A stretch of DNA of 64,000 nucleotides from JAVBKV01 sp031553885 (lineage in GTDB: Bacteria > Bacteroidota > Bacteroidia > Bacteroidales > Azobacteroidaceae): contig JAVBKV010000014.1 of NCBI GenBank assembly GCA_031553885.1, forward strand, positions 1 through 64,000. Reading direction: 5' to 3'. Below are positions 60,843 to 64,000 of the stretch, in pieces (position 1 is the stretch's first letter; each line of letters opens with the position of its first letter). The position numbers and the translations under genes are program-made. Under the pieces are notes generated by a model, which ran no database searches, was not told the origin of the DNA, and was given only the letters and a program-made list of their open reading frames with translations.

Positions 60843-63491
60843 TTATTCCTTGGTCCGATCTATTTTTCCCCGGTAATAAATGATTTTCCCATCTTTTGAA
60901 ACACCCTGGATTATCACTGAATACGTAGTGGATGCGTCCGCAGAGTAGAATTCAAACGAACCGGCTCCGGTGGTGTCTGTAACTACTGCCGGATTCCAGT
61001 ACAACGTAGTCCGAAGATCGGGTTCCTCTGCTTTCAGGGCTTCCGGAGTATCGTATTTAGGCGAATAAAACTCGGCCGGCTGATGATATCCCAGGGGAGT
61101 GATCAAAGCAAAATGATCATACCGCCTGTGTTTGACCGAATTTAAAGTTCCGGTTTTTGTCATGATAGAGATTACTCCATTAGCCCCTTTCTGGCCAAAA
61201 AAAGCTGCATAACCGATATCTTTCAACAGATCGACCTGACCGATATCATCTACAGTCAGCATTTCTATGACTTCAATGTCGGTTTCTACATCATCGAGGA
61301 GAAACAACGGAGTCCCTTGTCCCCGGATAGAAATGGATAATCCGCCCCCTTTCTGCGAGACAAATACTCCCGGCAAGAGCATCAGCAAGTTAGCCATCGT
61401 ATGTGGTTTGAACTTTTCAATCTGTTCTGTTGTCAATGAGGAATTGGCATTGGTATAATAAGTGGATTTATATTTCTTCTTTTCCGGAGCCGAAACCACT
61501 ACCTGATCCAGGTGAATCATCCGGAAACCGTTTTCATACGTATATTTCTGATCGGCTTTGTAAATGAAATCGTGAAAAAGATCTTTCTTATTGTCCGGCT
61601 GCAACGAATAAAAAGCCCGGGGAGTGACTCCCGGAAAAGTTTCTTCATCGACAGAGACATCGACATTGGATTTTCCTTTTTCCGAAAAAGACTTGACAGC
61701 ATACAGGATAGAATCCGGCAACTCAAAATTACGGAAAACAAAACGGCCGTCACGATCCGTCGTTACAGTTTCATTAAAACCGGTTTTAACAGAGAAAAGC
61801 ATGGCAGAAGCATTTCCGGATAATTTAGATAATATTCCACCCCGTATGGTTCCTGAAACCTGCATGCTTTTTTCGAAAGGATAAATAGGTTTCGGCAAAA
61901 TTTCAGAAAAAAGACTGTCCGGATTATACCGTCTCCACCCCTGCGTCATCATCAATACATCTAATGCAAACTGGGCATTCTTATTCTTCTGAAAATAATA
62001 GGCCGGATTTTCAATATGTCCCCTCAAATCGGAAGTAAGCAGTAGATAAGTCAGAATCGTGGATGTCGAATCCGGCTCAACATCCTTGTTGTCGGTCACA
62101 GAGACTGCAACATTGGCTTCCAGTGGGAAATTTTCAGGGTCAGCAGGATCACTTACGCGTATATTAGCCTTTACCAGTGACCTTTTCGAATAATCGGTTT
62201 TATCCGTTTCAAATTTTACAGAAGCCTCATCCTTGTTATAAACGAAGACCAGGCGTTCGCTGACCGGTACTAAACGTGAATTTAACAGGACAATATGCAT
62301 AACCCCCGAAGGTAAACCCTCTGCATCAAACATAATTTTTTGTTGGGACGAATCCCATTTCTGAGAATAGATGGCTTGTCCCCGGATATGCGCTATCAGA
62401 TAAAGGGAATCCGTTTTCAAATTATTATCTGCTGAAACAGAAATCCATAAACGATCTCCCACCCAGTTTGTTTTTATGACAGCCGTATTTTTCTTTGAAG
62501 AAGGCAACTCAAAACGCAAGCTGTCTCCTTTTTCATTTTGACAAATTGCATAATAACTTTTTCCTGATTCGGGAATAAGGGAAAAGACACCCATCCCGGC
62601 ATGAAAAGAAGCAATTTTCATTACCAGTTTATTTTCATTGTCATAGACATTCCCCTTGATATTTATAGGAGAGCCATCGGACTGAAGGGCTTTGAATGCA
62701 ACTCTACCCGGCACTCCGTCTTGCATATAACCTCCTTCCGGGAAAAAGCCTACATCGAAATTATTTTCCGGAAAGGGAACCGATATAAATTTACGGTAGG
62801 TCGAGCCTTCGTAGTCCAGTTCCAATTGCAATACCCGCAGTTTAGCTTCCGGAGACAGACCGAATTTGAAAGCAAAAAGATTGTCTTCATTGGCTTTCAT
62901 GGTTTTCAGTGGTTCGCCATTCAGTTTGATGATCAATTCCTTAGGAACTAAAGGAACTTTATTCTTTAAGTCGGTAAACCGGATCGTAGTATATACAGAC
63001 TTACCATCGAGCTCAAACTCTGTTTGAGTCTCGACAAAAGCCGACTGAGGTGCGCCGATACGGATATAACGGGTAGAAAAATAATCTTCTCCCTCATTAC
63101 GCATGTAATTCGTATAAGCACGAAGCTTGTAATATCCTTCCGGCAGGATTTCCGGCAATGTTATATCTCCATAATAACTGTCTTTTTCTGGACGTACTTT
63201 CAGACGGGCCATCACAGAATCCAGCGGATTGATTAATTCTACATATACATACCGGCTACCGAATGCAGGAAGATGCAGGCAGGCATTCACCAGGTGGGTC
63301 CGGAACCAGATTCTTTCTCCGGAAACATAATAAGGCTTATCTGTCTGGATATAAATTTTCTCCTGAGGGTGCTCGGTAATATTCCGGGTCATTTTTTCAA
63401 CCGCAGAATCCAGTAAAGCCTCCCTGACCTCCTGGGCAACAAGGGAGCCTGCCAACAGCAGACCAACCCATAAAAACAGGATTCGTTTCAT
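60843..63491 (-). CDS. MG2/TonB-plug envelope protein without a beta-barrel
   Basis: An 882-aa exported protein (signal about 1-19). It begins with an MG2-like macroglobulin domain (EKIYIQTDKPYYVSGERIWF, YKLRAYTNYMRN), continues with more beta-sandwich modules and a carboxypeptidase-regulatory-like region (about 540-620). Near 695-785 it has a TonB plug (NLLMLLPGVFVSQKGGG, IRGQGTPLFLLDDVE, GANGVISIMTKTG). A final beta domain (GAGSFEFYSADASTTYSVI) follows, and no 20-strand barrel is present. It is widespread in Bacteroidales but poorly understood. The M64 peptidase gene ends directly upstream. Confidence 0.82.
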   Translation of the reverse strand: MKRILFLWVGLLLAGSLVAQEVREALLDSAVEKMTRNITEHPQEKIYIQTDKPYYVSGERIWFRTHLVNACLHLPAFGSRYVYVELINPLDSVMARLKVRPEKDSYYGDITLPEILPEGYYKLRAYTNYMRNEGEDYFSTRYIRIGAPQSAFVETQTEFELDGKSVYTTIRFTDLKNKVPLVPKELIIKLNGEPLKTMKANEDNLFAFKFGLSPEAKLRVLQLELDYEGSTYRKFISVPFPENNFDVGFFPEGGYMQDGVPGRVAFKALQSDGSPINIKGNVYDNENKLVMKIASFHAGMGVFSLIPESGKSYYAICQNEKGDSLRFELPSSKKNTAVIKTNWVGDRLWISVSADNNLKTDSLYLIAHIRGQAIYSQKWDSSQQKIMFDAEGLPSGVMHIVLLNSRLVPVSERLVFVYNKDEASVKFETDKTDYSKRSLVKANIRVSDPADPENFPLEANVAVSVTDNKDVEPDSTSTILTYLLLTSDLRGHIENPAYYFQKNKNAQFALDVLMMTQGWRRYNPDSLFSEILPKPIYPFEKSMQVSGTIRGGILSKLSGNASAMLFSVKTGFNETVTTDRDGRFVFRNFELPDSILYAVKSFSEKGKSNVDVSVDEETFPGVTPRAFYSLQPDNKKDLFHDFIYKADQKYTYENGFRMIHLDQVVVSAPEKKKYKSTYYTNANSSLTTEQIEKFKPHTMANLLMLLPGVFVSQKGGGLSISIRGQGTPLFLLDDVETDIEVIEMLTVDDIGQVDLLKDIGYAAFFGQKGANGVISIMTKTGTLNSVKHRRYDHFALITPLGYHQPAEFYSPKYDTPEALKAEEPDLRTTLYWNPAVVTDTTGAGSFEFYSADASTTYSVIIQGVSKDGKIIYYRGKIDRTKE

Positions 63492-64000
63492 TTACCTTGA
63501 GATTTTCCGGTCACACAAATAATCAATCATTCTCTCTACAGCTCGCTGACATACCGGGCAGAACAATGAATTGTCCCGCATCATGCAGCGATCCTGAGGA
63601 CGGTAAATTCCTTTGGCTTTATATCCTCCTCCCTCAAAAACACCGGCCTGTCCGGCATCAACCATGTCTTTCCATTTGGATCCGAAATCGACCCGGATTG
63701 TAATGTTCGGTTCCCAAGGTTCCACTTTCAGAGAATAAAAACTATCGTCGTAAGAAGTGGAAGAATCGAAATACTCATCCCCCAGACCCGCAAAACTATG
63801 TCCGAATTCGTGAGCGGTCACCCGTGCGGAAAGTGCATGATCAACCGTACTGATGGCATAAAAATTATAGATTCCACCGCCTCCGTACTTGGATGAATTG
63901 GTTAAAACGATAATCGCATCGCAAGGAACATTCCATACCGCATTCCGGATAGGCAGGTAATCGGCAATCGTGTGATAACGCTCACTGTCGAAAGTCCAGA
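63492..64000 (-). CDS. M64-type metallopeptidase (3' part; 5' end outside window)
   Basis: The frame is open from the window edge (last full codon 63996-63998) to the stop at 63492, giving about 169 C-terminal residues. It contains DYLPIRNAVWNVPCDAIIVL and the zinc site HEFGHSFAGLGDEY (HExxH then the third-ligand Asp), which match peptidase family M64 (IgA-protease-like) found in Bacteroidales. A later cysteine pair lies in CMMRDNSLFCPVCQ. An internal GTG at 63821 is not the start, since conserved sequence precedes it. Signal peptide and N-terminus cannot be seen. The stop directly abuts the MG2-plug start. Confidence 0.85.
   Translation of the reverse strand, partial: WTFDSERYHTIADYLPIRNAVWNVPCDAIIVLTNSSKYGGGGIYNFYAISTVDHALSARVTAHEFGHSFAGLGDEYFDSSTSYDDSFYSLKVEPWEPNITIRVDFGSKWKDMVDAGQAGVFEGGGYKAKGIYRPQDRCMMRDNSLFCPVCQRAVERMIDYLCDRKISR

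Noticed and set aside
1..64000. tRNA, rRNA, riboswitch or CRISPR array
   Set aside because: No cloverleaf with TTCGA loop, rRNA segment, known riboswitch pattern or spaced direct repeats was recognised by eye; a covariance-model search would be needed to exclude small RNAs.

Overview
The window comes from a Bacteroidota genome, most likely order Bacteroidales. The signs are four tandem GLPGLI-family secreted proteins, a TonB-linked outer-membrane protein, lipoprotein signals, a DUF4301 protein, a plug-containing MG2 protein and repeated Bacteroidota-type promoters (TAnnTTTG) just upstream of start codons. No rRNA, tRNA or CRISPR array was seen. Genus cannot be fixed from sequence alone.

Layout. 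1-140: tail of a transposase and probable end of its insertion sequence. 272-6770 (+): four GLPGLI proteins and an outer-membrane barrel protein. 6772-10172 (-): dprA and a RelA/SpoT-type (p)ppGpp synthetase, divergent from a DUF4301 gene. 11793-14767 (-): short-chain dehydrogenase, ORF6N-domain protein, NAD kinase and a CBS-domain protein. 14887-18521 (+): ExbB/ExbD/TonB energy-transduction genes, a DJ-1 protein and a GT2 glycosyltransferase. 18572-21367 (+): uvrA, then a strong hairpin terminator.

21598-39226 (-) is the division and cell wall (dcw) cluster. In transcription order it runs mraZ, rsmH, ftsL, ftsI, murE, [AAA ATPase, DUF4435 protein], mraY, murD, ftsW, murG, murC, ftsQ, ftsA, ftsZ, then a YqeY-like gene. 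Gene spacing is mostly from small overlaps to about 15 bp, so it reads as one long operon. A MraZ-box-like array of three 10-bp-spaced repeats lies over the probable promoter. Two things are unusual. A two-gene ATPase/DUF4435 (TOPRIM-like) module, in the gene order of the anti-phage system PARIS, sits between murE and mraY. A G/C-rich repeat element sits in frame inside murC and adds about 30 codons.

39676-46923: a DUF502 membrane protein, then (-) an ADP-forming acyl-CoA synthetase, a GH51-type arabinofuranosidase and a GH127-type beta-L-arabinofuranosidase, suggesting arabinan or arabinoside use. 47222-50681: metG and the CCA-adding enzyme, overlapping tail to tail. 51033-55936: Uma2-type nuclease, coiled-coil lipoprotein, a methyltransferase-GT2 fusion and a GT-C-like membrane protein. 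55933-60839: glutamate dehydrogenase, a DUF4136 lipoprotein, a small outer-membrane barrel, an exported HAD phosphatase-like lipoprotein and trmD. 60843-64000 (-): an MG2/TonB-plug protein and the 3' part of an M64-type metallopeptidase that runs off the window.

A family of roughly 40-bp G/C-rich repeat units occurs as inverted pairs at three places (26194-26283, 39446-39618, 50772-50937), in two opposite arrangements, much like REP/BIME elements.
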